From the IMG/VR virus record IMGVR_UViG_3300030105_000555, positions 1 to 23,574 of that record: DNA of 23,574 nucleotides; one strand, 5' to 3'. The notes beneath the pieces were generated by a model that searched no databases, had not been told where the DNA came from, and saw only the letters and a program-made list of their open reading frames with translations. This stretch comes from a virus. Made by a program: the position numbers and the translations under genes. Below are positions 1 to 6,606 of the stretch, in pieces (within the stretch, counting starts at the first letter, position 1; every line of letters begins with the position of its first letter).

Positions 1-6
1 CCTCCT
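1..6 (-). promoter_or_regulatory. Shine-Dalgarno of the next gene beyond the left edge
   Basis: On the minus strand these bases read AGGAGG, a full consensus ribosome-binding site. It lies directly after the stop codon of the 148-aa membrane protein gene, so the late operon very probably continues with another gene whose start is just outside the window. Confidence 0.55.
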
Positions 7-10
7 TTGT

Positions 11-457
11 TTAAAACTTGATAAATCCGAGGTGCCAAAGGTAAGCACCTCCTGAGGCTAAACAGATGAAGATGAAGCCAAGTATAAGAAGCCCGCTCAA
101 TATAGTCTCGCGGAGTTCTTCCGCTTTAATTAGTGCAAGCCGTTGGTCTTCTTTCCGTTCCATTCGTATTTCGCGGCGAATGCTTTGAAGCTGCTTGTAG
201 GCGCTTAGGCCTCTGGAGTTCGTGATTAGCTCACGTAGCTGCTCCTCGGCGTCCGCAGCCTTTTGTTTTTCGAGAAATGTGTTTAACGCTTCTTCGTTTG
301 CGCTGGCAAAGATGGACGCCTTCTTCTTCTGATGTTTTTGATTTGCGCCATCAACTGCATCGAAAAAAGCAGTGATTTCTTTGGTCATTGAGTAAAGTTG
401 TTTGCCAGCGGTCAAGCCAACTTTCATCATTGCCAATGCGGATAGAGGGTCAACCAT
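11..457 (-). CDS. Late membrane protein with C-terminal transmembrane segment
   Basis: This is a 148-aa protein of unknown function. Residues 1-30 are mildly amphipathic, residues about 40-115 are rich in Lys, Glu, Gln and Ala and look helical or coiled-coil, and residues about 119-140 form one strong hydrophobic segment followed by a short tail. That topology suggests a C-terminally anchored inner-membrane protein. The start is supported by AAAGGG about 8 nt upstream of ATG. It follows a second small membrane protein at the end of the structural operon, where phages often place holin or spanin genes, so a lysis role is possible. No lysis motif, lipobox or enzyme signature is visible, so this rests on position only. 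Confidence 0.7.
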   Translation of the reverse strand: MVDPLSALAMMKVGLTAGKQLYSMTKEITAFFDAVDGANQKHQKKKASIFASANEEALNTFLEKQKAADAEEQLRELITNSRGLSAYKQLQSIRREIRMERKEDQRLALIKAEELRETILSGLLILGFIFICLASGGAYLWHLGFIKF

Positions 458-469
458 ATGAAGCCCTTT

Positions 470-733
470 CTACTTTTCTGCCATCCGTTCCACTGATTTA
501 CGAATGTGCTCGATATTAACGTCTATGCGTGCAAGGCTAACCGCCTGCGTTTGGACCATTGCCTCGACCTTGGACATTCGCATTGTGATGCCGCTGATAG
601 CGCGCGAGTTACTCTCAATGTCGGACATCATCATAGATACAGTCCAGACTATGGCACCAGCTTGTGCGATTAGCCCGAGAACCAACGTAGCGGGGACACT
701 TTTGCTTATGTGCCAGCCACTCGTGTCATTCAT
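470..733 (-). CDS. Small membrane protein, holin candidate
   Basis: This 87-aa protein has a single hydrophobic segment at residues about 13-36, followed by a helical region with regularly spaced hydrophobic residues that could form a coiled coil, and a charged C terminus (ERMAEK). One membrane span plus a coiled coil resembles small phage holins and related late membrane proteins, but no family-specific motif can be named. Its ATG overlaps the end of the upstream gene by 8 nt (ATGAATGA), which implies translational coupling. Together with the next gene it makes a two-gene membrane cassette after the tail genes. Holin function is inferred from size, topology and position. Confidence 0.7.
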   Translation of the reverse strand: MNDTSGWHISKSVPATLVLGLIAQAGAIVWTVSMMMSDIESNSRAISGITMRMSKVEAMVQTQAVSLARIDVNIEHIRKSVERMAEK

Positions 734-1073
734 TCAAAAGTGTTGCCAAGTCCAGCGCAATAAGTTCGTCAGGCGTACTGGCTGCATTAATTCGGCTATC
801 TGCTGTTATGTTGCGCAAAACAGTTTTGGAAGCAGCAACAGCATCCGCACCTGAGCCAGCTTCCAGAGCCTTCATGTAGCTCACATCCAGCGCAGCTAGA
901 CGAGGCGCACGTTCATTACGTAGGTTTTCCTTATGGATAACTTTAGCTACAGTCATGTTTACTTCGACTACATTACTACTGTAGGACCATGCACCACGGA
1001 AGGTACGGTCGGTTGGAACTGTAAGAGAAGCCGCATCACGGACATCTTCGTTGATATCTAAATAAGTGGTCAT
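726..1073 (-). CDS. Small tail-region protein with DRTFRGAW motif, possible tail-fibre chaperone
   Basis: This 115-aa protein sits just after the tail-fibre genes. Near its N terminus is PTDRTFRGAW, closely matching PSDRSFRNAW at the end of the preceding protein. Its middle has the pattern NLRNERAPRLAALDVSYMKA, Arg-rich with a Leu-Asp spacing like that of small phage tail-fibre assembly proteins. The C terminus is acidic and leucine-rich. The start overlaps the upstream stop through ATGA and uses a GAGATGG ribosome-binding site embedded in the upstream reading frame. A chaperone or assembly role is inferred from resemblance and position; no enzyme motif is present. Confidence 0.72.
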   Translation of the reverse strand: MTTYLDINEDVRDAASLTVPTDRTFRGAWSYSSNVVEVNMTVAKVIHKENLRNERAPRLAALDVSYMKALEAGSGADAVAASKTVLRNITADSRINAASTPDELIALDLATLLNE

Positions 1074-1501
1074 GCTGCCATCTCCATTTCTTGATTAATC
1101 TTCCAAGCGTTTCTGAATGATCTGTCGCTTGGGATTAGGTTGACAGGTACGATCTTCATTATGCACCTGTTGCCTTTGTAGTCGCGCCATACTTCTGGGC
1201 CTATGTCTTTCATGACGAGGTACTCAATGGCTTCCTCTTCGGTCATAGGGCCAAGGGGTTCAGAATATGGGTGTTCCTTTGGTTGGCCATCAGCCACGTT
1301 ACGATCACGTTGATATGTGTCGATATGTGGTAGAACGCCACCAGCTAGTGCAGCAGCCATCCAGTTAGGATCAGGGCAGAGCACAGAAGCTGGTGCTTCT
1401 GGTTCAGCAGGGTTCTCGAACAAAACACGGTACTTAGACTGCACAGGTTCAAGCCTAGACTTAGCTTCTGCTAGCCGGTCCCAAAGATGTCCATGTGTCA
1501 T
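1070..1501 (-). CDS. Tail-region protein with C-terminal DRSFRNAW motif
   Basis: This is a 143-aa protein of unknown function encoded between the small tail protein and the 115-aa gene. It is rich in Pro, Glu and Trp. Its central part contains GPMTEEEAIEYLVMKDIGPE, which looks like a small acidic helical segment, and it ends with PSDRSFRNAW followed by a short tail. The same motif occurs near the start of the next protein, so the two may share a binding surface or derive from a duplicated module. The start overlaps the upstream gene by 4 nt (ATGA), with GGAG nearby. It may help assemble the tail fibres, judged only from context. Confidence 0.7.
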   Translation of the reverse strand: MTHGHLWDRLAEAKSRLEPVQSKYRVLFENPAEPEAPASVLCPDPNWMAAALAGGVLPHIDTYQRDRNVADGQPKEHPYSEPLGPMTEEEAIEYLVMKDIGPEVWRDYKGNRCIMKIVPVNLIPSDRSFRNAWKINQEMEMAA

Positions 1502-1866
1502 GCTAAGTCTCCGAACATTATTATAGAGACAAAATGCATATCAAGATTGGCACCACTAAAGCTTTTTGAAATTGCTTTGAAGGCCCCAACGTCAGGAAGA
1601 GTGTTGTGAGCAAAGATGACGTTTGGGGCAGCAGTAGAGTTACTTCCTCCGGTTTGCCCAATAACATAGTTTACGTTATCCATATTGTTGGCCCAATTGC
1701 AGGAATAATTGCCTGTCTGGTGGTCCGTTACAGAAGACATATTAAGCGAATCGTTTATAGCGGGTGATACGTTGTTCAGGCTACAGAAACCCGCAGAAAC
1801 TCCCGCCACCTCACGGCTATTAGTTTCGCCTGTCGCTTTGATATTTGTTACGGTTATACTGCTCAT
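1498..1866 (-). CDS. Small Ser/Asn-rich tail-associated protein
   Basis: This 122-aa protein is rich in Ser, Asn, Thr and Val, with a low-charge composition typical of beta-structured virion proteins. It directly follows the S74-type tail fibre and precedes the two DRxFRxAW proteins. The start ATG lies 1 nt after the upstream stop and has GGAG about 8 nt upstream; its own stop overlaps the next ATG. It may be a minor fibre-tip or adhesin-associated protein. No domain is recognised, so the functional call comes from composition and position. Confidence 0.68.
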   Translation of the reverse strand: MSSITVTNIKATGETNSREVAGVSAGFCSLNNVSPAINDSLNMSSVTDHQTGNYSCNWANNMDNVNYVIGQTGGSNSTAAPNVIFAHNTLPDVGAFKAISKSFSGANLDMHFVSIIMFGDLA

Positions 1867-1867
1867 G

Positions 1868-2917
1868 CTAAGACTCCAGTGCCGTGATACGGGCCTCTAA
1901 TTCGAGTATTGTTTTTACAAGCAATGGTACTAGTTTTGCCTGATCAATGCTTTGCATCTTTGCCGCAACATGCTCTGCTGCCCATGTGCTATCGGCAGGG
2001 TAGATAGCTGCTACTTCATTTTCATCTTCATCTGTTGTAGCTAACTTTCCAGCAGTGTAATCTGATTGCTCAATATCTTCTGCAAGAACAGTGTTGCTTG
2101 ATGAAAGTACAACTTTAGTTAATGTTTCAGTCCCGTTGTGTGTGCCTGTGGCACATTCTGGTACAACTGCTTGTGCTTCGTGAGCCAAAAAGCCATCAAC
2201 AGTAGTGTCAGCATCAGCAATGAAGTTAAATCGTGCTGGCTTGAGCTGCTTGAGGCGAGTGGTTGCATCCCAATCGTAGTCTACGTTTTCTTTAAGTCGG
2301 TAGTCTGATGATGTTCCGTAGGCTGTTGCGGAGCCGTTAACTGTAATATCTCCAACAGCTTGGCCTGCTTTATGAAACTTAACAATCTGACCATTACTGC
2401 CATTCCTGTTCAAATTCATACAGTTGGCACTGGCCCTGCTCAGATTTAGCACTTTTGTAGCCAAATATTGAAAGCCGTCTTGGCCGAACGAACTGCTATT
2501 TGTGCCCATTAACAAATTGCCGCTGGCGGTAATTCTTAATTCAACTGCACCACCCACTGCCCCAATCGTCATTGTGTCAGTATTGTGATGATAATTTATG
2601 TAACCTCTGTATCTTTGGTCTCCTGATGTTCCGTCGGCGAATGCAAACATGCCCTGCTTGCTGGTTTCAGAAACAATCGTTACTCCACTCTGAACAGAGC
2701 TTCCCGTGTCTACGACTAGTCGGTTTGCGTAATAAGAAGCAGCCGAACTCGTGCCAATTCCAACCGCGCTACCGTTGTCCGAAATGCTTGGAGTAGCTGG
2801 ACCTAATGTCACGTCGGCATCAGGCAGCGTAATTGTTCGACTTGTATTGCTATTTGGAGAGGCTAACGTAAATGTACCAGAGCCACTGGCATTTGGGGAA
2901 AGAGCTATTTTACTCAT
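1868..2917 (-). CDS. Tail fibre with C-terminal S74 intramolecular chaperone
   Basis: This 349-aa tail fibre or spike protein has a Ser/Thr/Asn-rich body (residues 1-195) and a C-terminal intramolecular chaperone of the endosialidase type (Peptidase_S74). The signature SSDYRLKENV lies at residues 203-212. In characterised members a Ser and a Lys five residues later form the self-cleaving dyad; here these would be Ser204 and Lys209, predicting release of a fragment of about 146 residues after trimer folding. The end (ILELEARITALES) has the heptad pattern typical of these chaperones. The N terminus (SPNASGSGTFTLASPN) is of a kind common in marine phage fibres. AAAGG precedes the ATG. Fibre identity is strong; the receptor is unknown. 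Confidence 0.9.
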   Translation of the reverse strand: MSKIALSPNASGSGTFTLASPNSNTSRTITLPDADVTLGPATPSISDNGSAVGIGTSSAASYYANRLVVDTGSSVQSGVTIVSETSKQGMFAFADGTSGDQRYRGYINYHHNTDTMTIGAVGGAVELRITASGNLLMGTNSSSFGQDGFQYLATKVLNLSRASANCMNLNRNGSNGQIVKFHKAGQAVGDITVNGSATAYGTSSDYRLKENVDYDWDATTRLKQLKPARFNFIADADTTVDGFLAHEAQAVVPECATGTHNGTETLTKVVLSSSNTVLAEDIEQSDYTAGKLATTDEDENEVAAIYPADSTWAAEHVAAKMQSIDQAKLVPLLVKTILELEARITALES

Positions 2918-2959
2918 TTATTCTGGCCTTTGTGCTAATCGTTCCGCTCAATACAATAC

Positions 2960-4207
2960 TCATAGAACTACCCACCTTCCGCCGTTTTCGACTGTCACTG
3001 TTACGTTGTTATTTATTGTGATTGGGCCAGTCGTCATCGCATTTTTTGCTGATACGATAGTGTAACTAGACGCTACAGCCTGATCGTTTTCATAGAACAG
3101 GCCATTGGTTGCGCCGCCTATTACCGCGGCCCAAGTCAATCCTCCAGCGTTCCCGCTTTGGGCCGACAAAAAGTAACCATTTGTTGGTGAGTTGCTAACC
3201 TTTAAATTAGCTTCATCTACGACACCCGCAGCGATTGCAGTCGCGCCATCTGCTGAAGAAGTGACCTCGCCACTGTGGTTTGGGTGGGTGTAGTTGTTCG
3301 CGCTAGAAGCAATTGCATTGAGCTTCGTGTGGTCTGCATTAGTAAAATCGTTAGTGGTCAAACCACCATCGCCGACAGATGCTAGGTCTGAAGTTTTAGC
3401 AAGGCTGACCCAAGCATTTGCATGTGCGTAGTACGCAAGGCCAGTTGCGTGGACGTGAGCAAACATTCCGTGGTAAGTTGACGCCGAGGGTAGATCACTA
3501 ACACCCGCGTACATGTTGCCAAACAGAACTTTGTTGCCGTTCATGTTGAGGTCTGATGCAACAATTGCGCTGACTGCGTTTGCGTTTGTGAAGTTGTTTG
3601 CGTTAGTCGCAATGTTGTCCAACTTCGTTCCATCCACTGAAACATTACGACCATCGAAAGTTGAATTTGTCGTGACAGCGCCAGAAAGCGCACCACCCGC
3701 TTTGGCGAACGCATTGGCTGCAAGCGTCCCTTGCGCCGCGGTTGCGAAAGCTGATGAGGCTGAAGTCGCCGCGCTTCCAAGACCGAGGTTCGTTCTTGCG
3801 GTCCCAGCGTTAACCAGATCAGACAGGTTGTTAGACTTTAGCATGTCCCCGCTGCCAGAGCCATCTTGGCCAGCCGCACCCGTAGGCCCTCGGGGGCCAG
3901 CAACAGTTGAGTTAGCTCCTGTAGCACCTACATTTCCGCGGGGTACAGTCAGAACACCCGTACCGCTGTTGTACGCTACAGTTGAGCCAGCCGCGCCCGT
4001 AGCAGTGGTAAGCGTAGTTATTGCATTCTTGTGACCCAAGGCTGTACTTGCCGATGATGCAGAGCTAGTCGCAGAAGTAGCAGCAGCGGCTGCGCTAGTG
4101 GCTGCGGCTGCTTTTGAGGCGGCGGCTGCATCGACTGATGATTGGATAGCATTGCTCTCAGTCGGAGTGACGCCAGTGCCTGCATAGAAACTTGTCTTGT
4201 TGACCAT
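2960..4207 (-). CDS. Long Ala-rich, collagen-like tail fibre protein
   Basis: This is a 415-aa fibrous virion protein. Residues about 27-57 are an almost pure Ala/Ser/Thr helix (AAAASKAAAATSAAAAA type), typical of the N-terminal rods of phage side-tail fibres. Residues about 90-120 hold collagen-like Gly-x-x triplets (GATGANSTVAGPRGPTGAAG). The middle contains the fibre motif NNLSDLVNAGTARTNLGLG and repeats of the form TKLDNIATNANNFTNA and TKLNAIASSANNYTHP. The C terminus (ITINNNVTVTVENGGRW) is a beta-rich tip often seen in marine phage fibres. The start has GGAGAAC about 8 nt upstream. It probably joins the tail to the S74-tipped adhesin encoded next. Confidence 0.87.
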   Translation of the reverse strand: MVNKTSFYAGTGVTPTESNAIQSSVDAAAASKAAAATSAAAAATSATSSASSASTALGHKNAITTLTTATGAAGSTVAYNSGTGVLTVPRGNVGATGANSTVAGPRGPTGAAGQDGSGSGDMLKSNNLSDLVNAGTARTNLGLGSAATSASSAFATAAQGTLAANAFAKAGGALSGAVTTNSTFDGRNVSVDGTKLDNIATNANNFTNANAVSAIVASDLNMNGNKVLFGNMYAGVSDLPSASTYHGMFAHVHATGLAYYAHANAWVSLAKTSDLASVGDGGLTTNDFTNADHTKLNAIASSANNYTHPNHSGEVTSSADGATAIAAGVVDEANLKVSNSPTNGYFLSAQSGNAGGLTWAAVIGGATNGLFYENDQAVASSYTIVSAKNAMTTGPITINNNVTVTVENGGRWVVL

Positions 4208-4217
4208 CTAAGTTCTC

Positions 4218-4832
4218 CTAGTCTTCATATAAAGCTGTAGGCCGCATGACCTGAGTTCCGCCAGACTGTTCCGCAGTATCGGCTTGATCTTGTAGCTCTC
4301 TCAGGAACATACCTGATTTGACCTCAAAGAGTTCAGAACGGTCATCTAGAAAATAGTCAGAGGAGTAACCAAGAGCCGTATATATTATGGCGTCAGAAGC
4401 TGAGTTAGTTAGTGAGTTATTGTCACTGTCGTTTACAAGTGCTGGAAACTCAGCATAGTAGTTCAGCTTAATAGAGCCACTTATTGGCTTTGGGTGCAGT
4501 AGGAACGTACCTTGTTCGCGTGTGAAAAACCGAGGGGAGCCTAATTGCCCTGTCTTCTGCGCTGCCACCATCTCGTGCATAGGAATGCGTACAAGCCCTT
4601 CGCCGTCATAGTAAATGTCAATAGTTTCTAGGAGATCACTGGGCAAGTTGAGTGACGCAAGTCCTCCAGAAGAGTCTACAGCATAGGCCTGCTGTTTCTC
4701 CATGGATGGGATGCGTAGCGTCCTCAGTATGCGCCCTAACGCTTGGGAAATGAAGGTGTCAGCCAAGGCGTTTGGGCAGTCGCTACGGTTTAGGAGGGCT
4801 ATAAAGTGGGCTCGGAGTTCACCTTTGTTCAT
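4218..4832 (-). CDS. Head-tail adaptor / tail accessory protein
   Basis: This 204-aa protein has the size and look of the adaptor proteins that extend the portal in short-tailed phages (P22 gp4 and phiE125 gp8-type family). Its N-terminal helical part (residues 1-50) includes ADTFISQALGRILRTLRIPS, matching the helical start where these proteins bind the portal. A beta-rich middle (residues 55-135) has YYDGEGLVRIP and GTFLLHPKPISGSIKLNYYA, followed by C-terminal helices with YTALGYSSDYFLDDRSELF. The gene starts 1 nt after the 47-aa basic protein and precedes the tail fibres. The virion role is well supported by fold-type pattern and position; the exact attachment site is inferred. Confidence 0.8.
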   Translation of the reverse strand: MNKGELRAHFIALLNRSDCPNALADTFISQALGRILRTLRIPSMEKQQAYAVDSSGGLASLNLPSDLLETIDIYYDGEGLVRIPMHEMVAAQKTGQLGSPRFFTREQGTFLLHPKPISGSIKLNYYAEFPALVNDSDNNSLTNSASDAIIYTALGYSSDYFLDDRSELFEVKSGMFLRELQDQADTAEQSGGTQVMRPTALYED

Positions 4833-4976
4833 CTAGGTAGTCCTTTTTTTAGGCTTAGGTTTGGCTGTGAGAGCAGCCTTTTTAAAAGCCGTATCAGTAG
4901 GCGCACCCTTGGCACCTTTAGACCGCATAGTTTTGCCACTAGCTCTCTTTTTATGAATGTTACTATATAAGCCCAT
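4833..4976 (-). CDS. 47-aa basic 'MGLYSNIH' head protein
   Basis: This short gene encodes 47 residues beginning MGLYSNIHKKRASGKTMRSK and ending in a Lys/Pro-rich tail. The pattern MGLY-N-I-H-KR, followed by KMR-x-x-GxKGAPT-x-x-AF, recurs in the same place in many marine podoviruses, from recall of the family. It is strongly basic and has no catalytic motif, so it may bind DNA or the capsid inner surface. It starts 1 nt after the 98-aa gene's stop and ends 1 nt before the adaptor gene, an operonic fit that supports expression. Function is unknown. Confidence 0.8.
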   Translation of the reverse strand: MGLYSNIHKKRASGKTMRSKGAKGAPTDTAFKKAALTAKPKPKKRTT

Positions 4977-4977
4977 G

Positions 4978-5274
4978 TTAAATCCTTTTGTCAGTCGCCA
5001 TAAATGCACCTAAGTCCTCAGACTGTAGCTTCTTAACGATCTGGGGGCCTGTGGCCTGCCACATATCGAAGCCTTCGCGCATCCACCTTTCAACTACGAC
5101 AGTCGGGATAGATGCAACTCTATGGTACTCTCCAATCCGCTGCTTGGTACTTTCGTTCCGTGCGTCTTTGAGGTCATCCAAGAATGCTTGGGTAATGTTC
5201 TGTGTATGCTTCCTAGTCACGCCACCAGTTTCCCAAATGAAATCTGTGTCTGACTGTTGTAATTCTGTAGTCAT
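4978..5274 (-). CDS. Conserved small protein after the major capsid gene
   Basis: This 98-aa protein lies between the major capsid gene and the 47-aa basic protein. It is mostly helical by pattern and contains EYHRVASIPTVVVERWMREG followed by FDMW, a Trp/Arg-rich segment conserved in proteins found after SU10-type capsid genes (recalled, not searched). The start is set by AAAGGAAG 7 nt upstream of ATG. It is the first gene after a hairpin with a T-run, so it may lie behind an attenuating terminator. It could be a head-completion or decoration factor, but nothing in the sequence proves that. Confidence 0.75.
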   Translation of the reverse strand: MTTELQQSDTDFIWETGGVTRKHTQNITQAFLDDLKDARNESTKQRIGEYHRVASIPTVVVERWMREGFDMWQATGPQIVKKLQSEDLGAFMATDKRI

Positions 5275-5275
5275 G

Positions 5276-5293
5276 GTTTGCTTCCTTTAGAAT
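5276..5293 (-). repeat. Leader repeat with ribosome-binding site, copy 1
   Basis: On the minus strand this reads ATTCTAAAGGAAGCAAAC just before the start of the 98-aa gene. An almost identical copy (one A shorter) lies before the gene starting at 12237. Both copies follow a GC-rich hairpin containing GGGGCC. The AAGGAAG core is a good Shine-Dalgarno sequence; the identity of the flanks is unusual for unrelated genes. Confidence 0.55.
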
Positions 5294-5294
5294 C

Positions 5295-5358
5295 AAAAAG
5301 GCCCCCCCAAATCCAACACAACAAGGAGAGCAAAACCTGTGCGGGACTTGGGAGGGCC
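5295..5358 (-). terminator. Hairpin plus T-run after the major capsid gene
   Basis: On the minus strand GGCCCTCCCAA (5358-5348) pairs over 11 positions, with one G-U, with TTGGGGGGGCC (5310-5300), followed directly by TTTTT (5299-5295). The loop is long, 37 nt. This is the form of an intrinsic terminator or attenuator and lies about 40 nt past the capsid stop codon. Such a site could keep capsid mRNA more abundant than downstream tail mRNA. The long loop lowers certainty. Confidence 0.6.
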
Positions 5359-5399
5359 AGAGCTAAAAGCCAGTTAATACCTGAGCCTTTAGTTTGGAG

Positions 5400-6560
5400 T
5401 TATGACAGACCTGAAATCTTGATCGAGTCGCCAAAGTTCATGTGCTTTACTGACATCTCGCCGACAATTTGGTGCTTATCGCTATCACCAGATTTTGCTA
5501 ACAGTGTGCGAGTAAATGGACGCAAGGATGTCAACTTAAACATACTTGGGTCAATCAGTAGAGCGTGCGTTGTTTTAAGCTGCCTGTTAAGGACAACTCG
5601 ATATTCGCCATAGGGGGACACATATAGGTCAATAGCATTGACCAATGTCTTACCCTGAGCAATCTCACGGTTTCTTCCCGATGCTGCACTAAAGCCAGCG
5701 ACGATTTGGGCGTCAGCGGGTTTTATCATCAGAGTGTCAACTTCGCTACCATTGTTATAAGCAGTTTGACCCGCTACTAACAACTTTGCCTCTGAAAGGG
5801 CATCCGTAGAATTGCTTCCTGCATCTAAATTTGTGCTGACCTGATTGATAACAGATTGCATCTTACGAGCGGTAGATGCGTTACCAGCAACGGCTGCTTG
5901 GTCTAAGCCGACAAGAGCGTGCTCATAGTCGCGCTTAATTTCCTTGAGGGCTTTCGCCATCTGGTCTTTGTATTCGATAGGTTACGTTACTCACCTACCC
6001 GTTCTCTTACGAACTGCTTATGCTTTCGACACAAGAATAGACTATATCATGTCAGCGGTTTGCTGACCCATGCGCTTCCACCCACTTGGGTGTACTCCCC
6101 GAAGGGATAGTCGTTGCACGTTCCTCACAAAAGTAAGGCTTCGCTCAGGATTACCATGGCTTTTTAGCTTTAGGCTTCCCCTGAATTCACACGGTTTATA
6201 CTACGCTGCCAGCTTTAGGAAATCACTGTAAGTGGTTGTTAACGCAGTTTCTTTTGCTCTACCATGGGTCTTGATAGCGTCACTTGTTTCTGACACTTGA
6301 AAACCCTTAACGAGTATCTGGCAAGTACCAGTACGCTCTGTTGCATCGCCCAAGGTTGCGAAGGCTGCGTCAGCCCCCTCGACAGCGGCATTAACCGCAA
6401 TTGCTGCCAAGCTGTCTTCAAGCCAAGAGTATGTACGTGCTGTAACCTTTTCGGTTTTGAGCATAGCTTGCATAGGAGTCGAAAAAGGACTGATGTTAGA
6501 TATGATATCTGACACGTCCTCAGCTTTTCCCACCTGTGAGTATGTAGTATAAATTGCCAT
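5400..6560 (-). CDS. Major capsid protein, SU10-like, split by a group I intron
   Basis: This gene encodes the shell protein of the head. Exon 1 is 6560..6242 (106 codons plus 1 nt) and exon 2 is 5965..5400. Joining them gives one 294-aa product. Exon 1 holds the N-terminal arm (MAIYTTYSQVGKAEDVSDII, then SPFSTPMQAML) and the strand KGFQVSETSDAIKTHGRAKE. Exon 2 starts inside codon 107 and gives YQMAKALKEIKRDYEHALVG, the long spine helix, then the rest of an HK97-type fold to residue 294. The spliced junction GRAKETA-YQMAKALKE matches the GR-x5-YQ pattern recalled for SU10-like capsid proteins. Unspliced mRNA would stop at a TAG in the intron after 119 residues, and the apparent ATG of the downstream fragment (5960) is Met109, internal to exon 2. 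AAAGGA precedes the start. It follows the scaffold gene. Confidence 0.9.
5966..6241 (-). ncRNA. Group I self-splicing intron, 276 nt, no endonuclease
   Basis: The intron interrupts codon 107 of the capsid gene. P1: exon ACUGCGU (6248-6242) pairs with internal guide GCGUAGU (6206-6200) over 7 positions, with the required U-G pair at the 5' splice site. P10: CUGG (6212-6209) pairs with exon 2 CCAG (5964-5961). P3: CCAUG (6159-6155) with CAUGG (6072-6068). P7: GACUAU (6112-6107) with AUAGUC (6045-6040). P8: GUCAGC/GCUGAC (6067-6051). The P3/P4 strand AAUCCUGAGCGAAGCC and the R and S elements (CAACGACUAUC, AUGAUAUAGUCU) resemble known group I cores of phages and cyanobacterial tRNA introns. The last intron base is G5966. 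No open frame long enough for a homing endonuclease is present. Confidence 0.92.
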
Positions 6561-6606
6561 TTGGCATTCCTTTCAAGGATTTATGATGTAAACTTAAAGT
6601 TTTGGA

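Noticed and set aside
3513-4034. 173-codon frame on the plus strand.
   Set aside because: It lies wholly opposite the Ala-rich fibre gene and has no start signal; Ala/Gly codons read as open on the other strand.
5400-5960. Separate 186-aa capsid-like gene starting at 5960.
   Set aside because: Its Met is residue 109 of the joined capsid protein, there is no ribosome-binding site in front of it, and the intron ends 5 nt upstream.
6201-6560. Frameshifted or degraded capsid pseudogene.
   Set aside because: Precise group I pairings and exact restoration of a conserved motif explain the interruption better than decay; both exons are otherwise intact.
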